NCBI GenBank assembly: GCA_009360345.1
Contig: SPDP01000002.1
Location: 1-64,000, forward strand
Reading direction: 5' to 3'
Length of the DNA stretch: 64,000 bases
DNA from: Alcaligenaceae bacterium SAGV5
GTDB taxonomy: Bacteria > Pseudomonadota > Gammaproteobacteria > Burkholderiales > Burkholderiaceae_B
Shown: in pieces, positions 25,315 through 33,319 of the stretch
Position numbering within the stretch: position 1 is the first letter of the stretch
Layout of the letters: the number at the start of each line of letters is the position of its first letter
Program-made: the position numbers and the translations under genes
Notes under the pieces: model-generated
Seen by the model: only the letters and a program-made list of their open reading frames with translations
Database searches by the model: none
Told to the model about the DNA's origin: nothing

Positions 25315-25731
25315 TTATGTTTCGCCGGCCGGCGTCCCGCAGTCCATGCACTTCATGGGACCTCGGCGGGGCGGGAAGATGACGCTGCTCCAGCATAGCG
25401 TCACCAGCGCCAGCGCCACCTGCGGCCAGTTCACGTCGCGCGCGAACCGCGCGCCGCCGCAGGCCTCGCACCGCGCGGCGATGGGCTGGTCGAACACTTC
25501 CTGTTGATACTCCCCGCTGTTGCGACGCGCCAGCACGGCCTGCGCGCGCGGCAGCGACGAAGCGGGAACCTGCACCTGCACGCCGCCCAGGGCCAGCGAG
25601 AAGGGCCAGTTGGCCCATACCTGGTGCTCGTTCTGCAACAGCACCGGGATTCCCTCGCTTTCCAGCAGCCCGCGGGTGATGTGCGCATCCCAGGGGTTGG
25701 TATGGACTTCCAGGGTGACGAACTCTGCCAT
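25315..25731 (-). CDS. DUF2007-family protein with zinc-ribbon-like tail
   Basis: The product has 138 residues. MAEFVTLEVHTNPWDAHITR, RGLLESEGIPVLLQNEHQVW and GGVQVQVPASSLPRAQAVL match the putative signal-transducing DUF2007 domain. The C-terminal part has a Cys pair CEACGG, a hydrophobic segment (VALALVTLCWSSVIF) and a second pair CMDCG, suggesting a membrane-anchored zinc ribbon. The role is unknown. Confidence 0.85.
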   Translation of the reverse strand: MAEFVTLEVHTNPWDAHITRGLLESEGIPVLLQNEHQVWANWPFSLALGGVQVQVPASSLPRAQAVLARRNSGEYQQEVFDQPIAARCEACGGARFARDVNWPQVALALVTLCWSSVIFPPRRGPMKCMDCGTPAGET

Positions 25732-25790
25732 GCCGCGTCCCTCCCGTCGCCGCGCGGCCTTCCCCGGGGAGGAAGCGCCGCGCCCGGCCC

Positions 25791-26990
25791 TCAGACCCGC
25801 TCGAAAATCCCGGCGGCGCCCATGCCCGTGCCCACGCACATCGTGACCATGCCGTACTTCAGGTTCCTGCGCCGCAGCGCATGCACCACGGTCGAGGCAC
25901 GGATCGCGCCGGTCGCCCCCAGCGGGTGGCCCAGGGCGATCGCGCCGCCCATGGGATTGACCTTGGACGGATCCAGGCCCAGGTCGCGGATCACCGCCAG
26001 CGACTGCGCGGCAAATGCCTCGTTGAGCTCGATCCAGTCGAGATCCACCAGCGACAGGCCGGCCTGCCGCAGCGCGGCGGGCACCGCCTCCTTGGGACCG
26101 ATGCCCATGATCTCGGGCGGCACGCCCCGCACCGTGGCGGTCACGAAACGCGCCAGCGGCACGAGGTTGAACTCCTTCAGCACCTTTTCGGACACCAGCA
26201 CCAGCGCGCCCGCGCCGTCCGAGGTCTGGGAACTGTTGCCCGCGGTCACGCTGCCCTTGGCGGCGAACACCGGCCGCAGGCGGCCCAGCGCCTCAGCGCT
26301 GGTATCGGCGCGCGGCCCTTCGTCCAGCGACATCGTGCGCTTGCGCACCGCCACCTTCTCCGCCCCCAGGTCGGGAAAACGCGTCACCACCTCGATGGGC
26401 GCGATCTCGTCCTTGAACTCGCCCGCCTGCTGGGCCGCCAGCGCCTTCTGGTGCGAGGCCAGCGCGAACGCGTCCTGGTCTTCCCGCGACACCTTCCACT
26501 GGGCGGCGACCTTCTCGGCGGTCAGGCCCATGCCGTAGGCAATGCCGATATTCTCGTCGCCCTCGAACACCCGCGGGTTGAGCGACGGATTGACGCCCAT
26601 CATCGGCACCATGCTCATCGACTCGGCGCCGCCGGCGATCATCACATCGGCCTCGCCCACCCGGATCCGGTCGGCGGCCATCGCGATGGCGGTCAGCCCC
26701 GAGGCGCAGAAACGGTTCACCGTGACCGCGCCCACGCTTTGCGGCAGGCCGGCCAGCAGGGTGGAAATCCTGGCCACGTTCATCCCCTGCGCGCCCTCGG
26801 GCATGGCGCAGCCGATGATCGCATCCTGGATCCGCCGCGGATCCAGCCCCGGCACCTGCGCCAGCGCCGCGCGCAGCGCATGGATCAACAAATCATCCGG
26901 CCGCACCGTCCGCAACGCCCCCCGCGGCGCCTTCCCGATCGGCGTCCGCGACGCGGCAACGACATACGCATCCTGAACCTGACGTGACAT
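25791..26990 (-). CDS. fadA: Acetyl-CoA acyltransferase (thiolase)
   Basis: The product has 399 residues. The nucleophile Cys lies in VNRFCASGLTAIAMA. The C-terminal catalytic His and Cys are in GGAIALGHPLGATGA and MCVGTGMGAAGIF. It performs the last step of beta-oxidation. AAGGAGATGGGG lies before ATG 26990; the five residues upstream in frame are rejected. It is 147 bp behind the FadN-type gene with the repeat element between, and the two form a fatty-acid or acyl-CoA degradation pair. Confidence 0.94.
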   Translation of the reverse strand: MSRQVQDAYVVAASRTPIGKAPRGALRTVRPDDLLIHALRAALAQVPGLDPRRIQDAIIGCAMPEGAQGMNVARISTLLAGLPQSVGAVTVNRFCASGLTAIAMAADRIRVGEADVMIAGGAESMSMVPMMGVNPSLNPRVFEGDENIGIAYGMGLTAEKVAAQWKVSREDQDAFALASHQKALAAQQAGEFKDEIAPIEVVTRFPDLGAEKVAVRKRTMSLDEGPRADTSAEALGRLRPVFAAKGSVTAGNSSQTSDGAGALVLVSEKVLKEFNLVPLARFVTATVRGVPPEIMGIGPKEAVPAALRQAGLSLVDLDWIELNEAFAAQSLAVIRDLGLDPSKVNPMGGAIALGHPLGATGAIRASTVVHALRRRNLKYGMVTMCVGTGMGAAGIFERV

Positions 26991-27059
26991 CCCCATCTCC
27001 TTCAATTCATTGGTAGCGCAATGGCGCCCCCACTATTCCAGATTCCCGCCCCACCCAGG

Positions 27060-27130
27060 ATGCGGTGGATCCGGCTCCGCCGGTCCACCCGCATCGCCCC
27101 CTGGGGGGCGCGCGTCAGCGCGTAGGGGGG
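27060..27130. repeat. Dispersed GC-rich intergenic element, copy 2 (inverse)
   Basis: Positions 27095-27130 are the exact reverse complement of positions 1-36. The flanking 27060-27094 form a hairpin with arms ATGCGGTGGATCCGG and CCGGTCCACCCGCAT. It lies between the FadN-type and thiolase genes, so it may separate or tune their expression. The box is conserved and the hairpin is not, but its position relative to the box is. Confidence 0.72.
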
Positions 27131-27137
27131 GGCCACA

Positions 27138-29543
27138 TCAATTCCTCACAGGTTTCCCGGTCTGCATCATGCCCATCAGGCGCTCCTGGGTCTTGGGTTC
27201 GCCCAGCAGCGACATGAACGTCTGGCGTTCCAGCGCCATGATCCACTGTTCGTCCACCAGCGATCCCGCCTCGATTTCGCCGCCGCACAGGATCTCGGCG
27301 ATGGCATGGCCCAGGCGGTAGTCGTAGTCCGAGATGAAACCGCCGTCGCGCATGTTCACCAGTTGCGCGCTCAGCATGGCGATGCCCTCGCTGCCGGCGG
27401 CCGCGAAAGGCTCCTTCCACGGCGCGCGCCAGCCCGTATCGTGCAGCGACTGCGCCTCGCGGATGGCGGCGTACAGCACCTCGTGCACGTTGAAGACGAT
27501 GGGATCGTCGTCCAGCAGGTAGCCCATGCGCCGGGCCTCGACCGCGGACTTGGAAACCTGCGCCGTGGCGGCCTGGAAGGCGTATTTCTTCAGGAAGGCC
27601 ATCAGCGGCATGTCGGGCGCCAGCGCCCGCTCCTGCGCCGCGCGCCGGGCCAGGTAGGTCAGCCCGCCGCCGCCCGGGATCAGGCCCACGCCCACCTCGA
27701 CCAGGCCCAGGTAGGTCTCGACATGCGCCACGCGGCGCGCGCAATACACCGACAGCTCGCAGCCGCCGCCCAGCGCCAGGCCCGCCAGCGCGGCCACCGT
27801 GGGCACCTGGGCGTAGCGCAGCCGCAGCATCAGTTGCTGCAGGCGCTCCTCTTCGGGCGCGACGGCCTGCACGCCGCCGCTCATGAACAGCGGCACGATG
27901 GCCTGCAGATCGGCGCCGGCCGAGAACGGCTCGCCCGGATTCCAGACCACCAGCCCGCGGTAGCTTTCCTCGGCCAGGTCCACCGCGCGCAGCAGCCCCA
28001 GCGTCACGGCGGGGCTGATGGTGTGCATCTTGGTCTTGAACGAGGCGATCAGCACGTCGTCCAGGCCGGTGCGGTCCAGCGTCCACAGACGGACGGCCTC
28101 GTCCTCGAAAACCGTCTTGCCGGCGGCCAGCGGCACGATGCCCTCGCCCGCCAGCGGCGCGCGGAAGATCTGGCGCGCATAGACCGGCAGGCTGGAGCGC
28201 GGCTCGAACCTGCCCGCCGCCGGATTCCACGACCCTTCCGGCGTGTGCACGCCACCGCGCTCGGCCACCGGGCCACTGGTCACCCAGGCCGGCAGCGGCG
28301 CGCTGGACAACGTCTTGCCGGCCGCGATGTCCGCCTGCACCCACTCCGCGACCTTCAACCAGCCCGCCTGTTGCCACAGCTCGAACGGACCCACGCCCTG
28401 GCCGAAGCCCCAGCGCATGGCGAAATCCACGTCACGCGCGGTGCCGGCGATGTCGGCCAGGTGCACGGCGATGTACTGGAAAGTGTCGCGCAGGATGGCC
28501 CACAGGAACTGGGCTTGCGGATGCTCGCTGTCGCGCAGCGCCTGCAGGCGCTGCCCCGCATCCTTGTTCTTCAGGATGCGCGCGACCGCGTCGTCGGCCT
28601 TGCCGTCGGCCGGCACGTACTCGCCCTTGGCCGGATCCAGCCGCAGGATGGCCTTGCCCTGCTTGCGGAAGAACCCCGCGCCGGTCTTCTGCCCCAGCGC
28701 GCCCTGCTTGATCAGCCCGGCCAGCACCGGCGGCGTGCCGTAGTGGGCGGCGAACGGATCGTCGGGCAGGTAGTCCTCCATGGTCTTGATGACGTGCGCC
28801 AGCGTGTCCAGGCCGACCACGTCGCCGGTGCGGAAAGTGCCCGATTTGGCGCGGCCCAGCTTGGCGCCCGTCAGGTCGTCCACCACGTCGTAGGTCAGTC
28901 CGAAGCGCTCGGCCTCGATCATCGCGGACAACAGGCCGAACACCCCCACCCGGTTGCCGATGAAGTTGGGCGTGTCCTTGGCGCGCACCACCCCCTTGCC
29001 CAGCACCGTGGTCAGGAAGGCCTCGAGACGGTCCAGGATGGCGGGTTCGGTGTGGGCGGTGGGAATCAGCTCCACCAGGTGCATGTAGCGCGGCGGATTG
29101 AAGAAGTGCACGCCGCAGAAGCGCGGCAGCAGCGCCGGGGCCATGCCCTTGGACAGCTCGGTGATCGACAGGCCCGAGGTATTGGTGGCGAAGATGGCCT
29201 GCGGACTGATCGCCGACGCGACCTTCGCGTACAGGTCGTGCTTCCAGTCCATGCGCTCGGCAATGGCCTCGATCACGAGGTCGCATTCCTTCAGCCTGGC
29301 CAGGTCGTCTTCGTAATTGGCGGGCTCGATCAGCCCGGCCAGTTCCGGCACGGCCAGCGGGGCGGGGCTGAGCTTGCGCAGATTGTCGATGGCCTTCAGG
29401 ACGATGCCGTTCTTGGGACCTTCCTTGGCGGGCAGATCGAACAGCACCACCGGCACCTTGGCGTTGACGCAGTGGGCGGCGATCTGGGCGCCCATGACGC
29501 CGGCTCCCAGCACGGCGACTTTGCGGACGATGAAATTCGACAT
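27138..29543 (-). CDS. fadN: 3-hydroxyacyl-CoA dehydrogenase/enoyl-CoA hydratase, FadN type
   Basis: The product has 801 residues. The dehydrogenase half comes first (VAVLGAGVMGAQIAAHCVNA, NTSGLSITELSKGM, CGVHFFNPPRYMHLVELIPT). The enoyl-CoA hydratase half follows (VWNPGEPFSAGADLQAIVPL, ALAGLALGGGCELSVYCARR). This domain order is that of FadN and is the reverse of E. coli FadB. It would catalyse hydration and NAD-dependent oxidation of acyl-CoA. It is upstream of the thiolase gene on the same strand. The gene symbol is by architecture. Confidence 0.93.
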   Translation of the reverse strand: MSNFIVRKVAVLGAGVMGAQIAAHCVNAKVPVVLFDLPAKEGPKNGIVLKAIDNLRKLSPAPLAVPELAGLIEPANYEDDLARLKECDLVIEAIAERMDWKHDLYAKVASAISPQAIFATNTSGLSITELSKGMAPALLPRFCGVHFFNPPRYMHLVELIPTAHTEPAILDRLEAFLTTVLGKGVVRAKDTPNFIGNRVGVFGLLSAMIEAERFGLTYDVVDDLTGAKLGRAKSGTFRTGDVVGLDTLAHVIKTMEDYLPDDPFAAHYGTPPVLAGLIKQGALGQKTGAGFFRKQGKAILRLDPAKGEYVPADGKADDAVARILKNKDAGQRLQALRDSEHPQAQFLWAILRDTFQYIAVHLADIAGTARDVDFAMRWGFGQGVGPFELWQQAGWLKVAEWVQADIAAGKTLSSAPLPAWVTSGPVAERGGVHTPEGSWNPAAGRFEPRSSLPVYARQIFRAPLAGEGIVPLAAGKTVFEDEAVRLWTLDRTGLDDVLIASFKTKMHTISPAVTLGLLRAVDLAEESYRGLVVWNPGEPFSAGADLQAIVPLFMSGGVQAVAPEEERLQQLMLRLRYAQVPTVAALAGLALGGGCELSVYCARRVAHVETYLGLVEVGVGLIPGGGGLTYLARRAAQERALAPDMPLMAFLKKYAFQAATAQVSKSAVEARRMGYLLDDDPIVFNVHEVLYAAIREAQSLHDTGWRAPWKEPFAAAGSEGIAMLSAQLVNMRDGGFISDYDYRLGHAIAEILCGGEIEAGSLVDEQWIMALERQTFMSLLGEPKTQERLMGMMQTGKPVRN

Positions 29544-29712
29544 GATCTTCCTGGCGGTAAGCGGACCGGCATGGCCAGTCCAATCTACGGGAACATGCGC
29601 GGCAACGGCGCATGGACGGCTTCAGAACACTCGGCTTGCGGCAGCCCCTCGCGCACTGGGTGGCCCGTCACACCAGATAGTCTACCGCCACACGGCCCTC
29701 CCCACGGCGATG

Positions 29713-29742
29713 AGAACTCTTCGCCTCCTGGCGGCCACTCAT
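29713..29742 (+). promoter_or_regulatory. hrp-box-like promoter for the 201-residue orphan
   Basis: AGAACT at 29713-29718, 18 bp spacer, ACTCAT at 29737-29742; read as an hrp box it is aGAACt-N16-CCACTCA. It lies 53 bp before ATG 29796, between the FadN-type gene and the effector island, and marks the island's left border. Confidence 0.65.
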
Positions 29743-29795
29743 GCGAGGCGAACGACTTCCGCCCGTCCCGCAAGGACGCCTTCTTGGGAAACACG

Positions 29796-30401
29796 ATGGG
29801 AATAACCGTTACCTCGACCGAAACCGGCTATATCGCCAGCAACCTGCCCGACCAGATCTACGACTCGCGGGAAAATGCCGGCAAAGCCGCAGGCCAATAT
29901 GCCAAGACGCGGACCATCCGTGAAATCGGCCTCGTCCGGCAACAGGCCGTCCTGGACAGAAACCGGTTCGAGCACGGCCTGGAACGGCAATCGACGGGTG
30001 AAACAGCCCGTCACGAAGCCTCTTGCTCGCGCCAGGACGAGACGGCAGGCTCCGATTTCAGAAGCTACATCCTGGCAAGGCTCGAAAGCCGCGAGAAAAA
30101 AAGAGGATGGGAAATCTGTTACTTGACCAGCACGGTCGATTTCGTGATCGAGTGGGCTGAAAATCTCCACGCGACGACCAAAAGGAAGAGCAAGGACAAA
30201 GGAGACGCCTTGACTTTCGACGTTCGTCGGGACTATGCGGTGGCGGCACCGAAATATCTTCAGCACGCCCTGGAAAACGGGAAGGATGTTCAGCCCGCCT
30301 CCTTGAAAACCATGGGCTTTGGCTCGGACCTGAGCAACCTGGGCCGCACCGAACTCCAGCGCGTCTCGAAATTTCGCGACTATTGCCTCTGGGCACGCTG
30401 A
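29796..30401 (+). CDS. Orphan 201-residue protein behind an hrp-box-like promoter
   Basis: I do not recognise the family. The protein starts MGITVTSTETGYIASNLPDQ, is hydrophilic and charged, and has no signal peptide or membrane segment. A basic helical part (LARLESREKKRGWEICYLTS, ATTKRKSKDKGDAL) lies in the second half. Base composition is less GC-rich than in neighbouring genes, a possible sign of transfer. The open frame extends far upstream as an antisense shadow, so ATG 29796 is the sensible start. With the promoter it is a candidate secreted effector; alternatively it could be a chaperone or regulator. Confidence 0.72.
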   Translation: MGITVTSTETGYIASNLPDQIYDSRENAGKAAGQYAKTRTIREIGLVRQQAVLDRNRFEHGLERQSTGETARHEASCSRQDETAGSDFRSYILARLESREKKRGWEICYLTSTVDFVIEWAENLHATTKRKSKDKGDALTFDVRRDYAVAAPKYLQHALENGKDVQPASLKTMGFGSDLSNLGRTELQRVSKFRDYCLWAR

Positions 30402-30457
30402 CACGGCCCGCTTCCGAGCGGACGACTCCCCACCACTCTCTGCGCCAGGAACCTGCC

Positions 30458-30820
30458 ATGCGCCACAAGAATGCCTGCGTCCTTTCCCTCCCTCTTTTGC
30501 TGTTGGCCGCCTGCACGACGCCCCCCGCCAGCCTCAACCTGATGCCCCTCGAAGACGGCAGCTACCGTGGCCTCGCGGTTGCCGCGAATGAAACGCAAGC
30601 CTTGCGCGGCTCGCTGCGGCTGGCCGAATCCACCTGCCTCGAACGCCAGCTTCGCCATGCGGTGATCCGTGCCGATACCCGCTTTCGCGGCCCTCCCCTG
30701 AGAACCGCCGAACGGCGCGACCTGGCGGCCGGATTGGCCACCTACGTCAACACACCGCCGTTTCCCTGGCTCGACGCGAACGACGACTACGAGGCCGATC
30801 TCCACTTCAAGTGCGTCTAG
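30458..30820 (+). CDS. Small lipoprotein of unknown function
   Basis: The product has 120 residues. MRHKNACVLSLPLLLLAACT is a lipoprotein signal with lipobox LAAC, cleaved before the Cys. The mature part (EDGSYRGLAVAANETQALRG, STCLERQLRHAVIRADTRF) contains two more cysteines, one at the extreme C-terminus (HFKCV). It is 56 bp behind the 201-residue gene and could be cotranscribed with it. No homologous family is recognised. Confidence 0.78.
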   Translation: MRHKNACVLSLPLLLLAACTTPPASLNLMPLEDGSYRGLAVAANETQALRGSLRLAESTCLERQLRHAVIRADTRFRGPPLRTAERRDLAAGLATYVNTPPFPWLDANDDYEADLHFKCV

Positions 30821-30834
30821 GGCCTGTTCCCGCT

Positions 30835-30862
30835 AAAAGGAGGCTCCCATGCCAAGGGAGCC
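30835..30862 (-). terminator. Rho-independent terminator for the 712-residue gene
   Basis: On the minus strand GGCTCCC and GGGAGCC (30856-30862 and 30842-30848) form a 7-bp stem, followed by TCC and TTTT at 30838-30835. It begins 22 bp past the stop of the minus-strand gene at 30884. Confidence 0.7.
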
Positions 30863-30883
30863 CGCGGACGATGTCCGGCCCGG

Positions 30884-33022
30884 CTACTCGGCCGCCAGCC
30901 GCCTCGCACCGTCGCACGCATCGCGCAGCCTGCCAGCCAGCGCGCCGCCCCGTCGCACCCGGTACTCGACCGCCCCGCGCTGCCATACCGCCGACGGCAA
31001 CGACACCATGGCCTGGCCGATCGCCTTCAGCGCGGCCGTCGTCTGGCCGAGCTGGAATCCCACCCGCGACGGCGCCTTCCGCATCCCGGCCCGCTGCCAG
31101 ATCTTGGTGTTGGTCGCGGCCCCGGCCGAGAACGCGCCGAACAGGCCGATGACCGCCAGCCCCGCGCCGGTCCAGTAGCGCGCCTGGGGTGCCACCATCG
31201 GCTCCTTGCCGGCTTCGGCGTTGACCGCGTTCAGGTAGCGAATCAACGCCGATACGACCAATGGCGTGCTGCCCCCGCCCACCAGCATGGCGAACTGCGA
31301 ACCGACGCGCTGCGCGATATGCGGGATCACCTCGGCGGGTACCCGCATCCGCACCCACGCGGTCCGCAGGCTGAGCAGCCACGGCCGATCGTTGCCAACC
31401 GCATCGAGCAGGAGCCGTTTGCTGTCCGGCGACAGCGCCAGCCAGTCGTCCTCCTTGATACACGCCAGCTCATGGCGCGCCATATCGAGGCGTTCGCCGG
31501 CGGCGCTCAGCGACTCATAGGCCTGGCCGTCGCCCGGGCCGATCCGCCTCGCGCTCCCCCGCAGGCTGGCAAGCTCTTCCTGTTCCTGGGATGACAGCGC
31601 CTCTTCCGACTCCTGCTTTTCCCTCAGGGCCTGCAAGCGCCGGAATCCCGTGACGTCCATCTCCAGGATGTCCGCCAACGTCTGCTCCGCGTAGGCGCGT
31701 TCCAGCTCCAGGCTTTCCTTGAACTGGCCCAGCGCGACCGAGATCGGCCCTTTCCACTGCCTGGGCAGGTCGTCCAGGCTTCCCAGGTCATCGGTCCGCA
31801 GCGCGTCGACCGGCTTGTCGCGCGCCGCTTCCTTCAGCAACCGGGTCGTCGCGATCGTGGCCATCAGCGTATCGTCCTGCTTGCGGCGCTGGTCCTCCGG
31901 AGCCGCCCAGAACTGATGCAGCCCCATCGCGGCCAGCGTACCGCCCACCTGTACGTAGTAGCCCACCGGGGGACTGTGCGCGGCCACCGCGCCAACCTGG
32001 GCGGCCAGATTCACCATGACGCGCAAGGCGCGCGTGAACGCCTGGCGCTGCTGGCTGGTGTAGTTCAGATTGATCACGCCCTTGCGGACCTGGAACCGGT
32101 TGTCCAATTCGGCGAACTGCCCCACCAGGGCGAGCGCCTCGTCGCCGTCGCGCTCCATCCGCGCCTTGCGCGCGCACCACTCGGCGCCGCCCGGTTCGAG
32201 CCGCCGGAGTTCGCGCTGGTGCGCCAGCATGGTCTCGGTGGACGCCTCCATCCTCGGCATCAACGCCTCGATGTCGCCGCGGGTCGTCTCGTAGGCCGGT
32301 GCATCCATTTCCGCGCATCGCCCGGACTGGCCGATGGCGCGCATGAGCTCCTGGCGCGCAGCCAGCACGATGTACAAGGCCGAATTGACGAACGGCGTCG
32401 CCAGCAGGATCGACGCCTGGGCGCCAAGATTGGCCCTGGCATGGCTGACCGGCGCCGCGGCGAGCCGGTCCGCGGATACCGTCATCATGTAGATCGACGG
32501 CACCAGCGACGCCAGGGTCATGAGATGCCCGGTCAAGGCATACAAGCTGCCCGATCCCACCCAGCCGCCCGAGAAATGGCCGCCGACGACCCGCTTCATG
32601 GCTTGGTCATCGACGCCGAACACATCGAGATACAAGCGGCGCGCACGCGTCCAATCGCGCGCGGCCTCCGGCAGGGCCAGCTGCCTCCGCTGCTCCTTGA
32701 CGAACGCCAGCAATTTCTCGCGATCGACGACCCGGTTCTTCTCGGTCTCCAGGTAGGTCCGCAGAATCTCCCCCAGCCGGACATCCGCCGCCGGCGCGGA
32801 CGAGGGCCCCGGCAGGACCTCCTCGCCGCGCCGCATGTCATGGAGTTCCAGCGACACGCGCTCGCCCGGTTCCCCGCGAGCCGCCTGGAGCAGGACGGGA
32901 CTGGGCGGCACCGACAGGATCCGCACGGCCAGCCGGGCCTGCGCGGTGACGGTAGATGGTTCGGCGGCCTCCCGCGGCGCATTGGCGATGACGGGAGAGG
33001 CGTGTGTGTGGTGTAGGTTCAT
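30884..33022 (-). CDS. Large effector-like protein with hydrophobic segments (paralogue A)
   Basis: The product has 712 residues, starts MNLHHTHASPVIANAPREAA and has no signal peptide. It is a close paralogue of the 743-residue protein at 36402. Shared blocks are GWVGSGSLYALTGHLMTLAS, LATPFVNSALYIVLAARQEL, QWKGPISVALGQFKESLELE, LELERAYAEQTLADILEMDV, DDWLALSPDSKRLLLDAVGN and LRTAWVRMRVPAEVIPHIAQ. Three or four hydrophobic stretches and long helices suggest a protein that inserts in host membranes. AAGGAACACGTGC precedes the ATG. A divergent hrp-box-like pair lies upstream. The family is not recognised; a translocator-like role is also possible. Confidence 0.8.
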   Translation of the reverse strand: MNLHHTHASPVIANAPREAAEPSTVTAQARLAVRILSVPPSPVLLQAARGEPGERVSLELHDMRRGEEVLPGPSSAPAADVRLGEILRTYLETEKNRVVDREKLLAFVKEQRRQLALPEAARDWTRARRLYLDVFGVDDQAMKRVVGGHFSGGWVGSGSLYALTGHLMTLASLVPSIYMMTVSADRLAAAPVSHARANLGAQASILLATPFVNSALYIVLAARQELMRAIGQSGRCAEMDAPAYETTRGDIEALMPRMEASTETMLAHQRELRRLEPGGAEWCARKARMERDGDEALALVGQFAELDNRFQVRKGVINLNYTSQQRQAFTRALRVMVNLAAQVGAVAAHSPPVGYYVQVGGTLAAMGLHQFWAAPEDQRRKQDDTLMATIATTRLLKEAARDKPVDALRTDDLGSLDDLPRQWKGPISVALGQFKESLELERAYAEQTLADILEMDVTGFRRLQALREKQESEEALSSQEQEELASLRGSARRIGPGDGQAYESLSAAGERLDMARHELACIKEDDWLALSPDSKRLLLDAVGNDRPWLLSLRTAWVRMRVPAEVIPHIAQRVGSQFAMLVGGGSTPLVVSALIRYLNAVNAEAGKEPMVAPQARYWTGAGLAVIGLFGAFSAGAATNTKIWQRAGMRKAPSRVGFQLGQTTAALKAIGQAMVSLPSAVWQRGAVEYRVRRGGALAGRLRDACDGARRLAAE

Positions 33023-33113
33023 GCACGTGTTCCTTGCTGCGCCGCCCGTCGGTACGCCGTCGACCGGGCCGGCATGGGGTGGCGGCGGCGCCCTTCGCCG
33101 CCGCGATCGCGAA

Positions 33114-33142
33114 ATAGGTCGTGCAAGGGGACTCGATGTTCC
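33114..33142 (-). promoter_or_regulatory. hrp-box-like promoter (weaker) for the 712-residue gene
   Basis: On the minus strand GGAACA at 33142-33137 is followed after 17 bp by ACCTAT at 33119-33114; the hrp-box reading is GGAACa-N15-CGACCTA. The -10 half is the most deviant of the seven. Position, about 90 bp before the start codon, supports it. It is divergent from the box at 33180. Confidence 0.5.
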
Positions 33143-33179
33143 ATGAACTTTTCATGACAGCCTTGGCCAGGGACACCCC

Positions 33180-33209
33180 GGAACCGCGCGCGGGGGTGCC
33201 ACGACTCAT
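33180..33209 (+). promoter_or_regulatory. hrp-box-like promoter for ATP-grasp-like gene 1
   Basis: GGAACC at 33180-33185, 18 bp spacer, ACTCAT at 33204-33209 (GGAACC-N16-CGACTCA). A strong match, 110 bp before ATG 33320. Confidence 0.72.
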
Positions 33210-33319
33210 TTCTTGCGGCCGACGGGCGGCGCCCGCCGGCGACCGCGACAAGACACGATGGGGTGCTGAACGCCGTTCAGCCTCCGAACCATTGCCAAGA
33301 ATCAAGAAGGTACGTTGAC

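Noticed and set aside
27306-30401. 1031-residue plus-strand open frame ending with the 201-residue protein
   Set aside because: Most of it is antisense to fadN; only the last 201 codons, behind the hrp-box-like promoter, look real.
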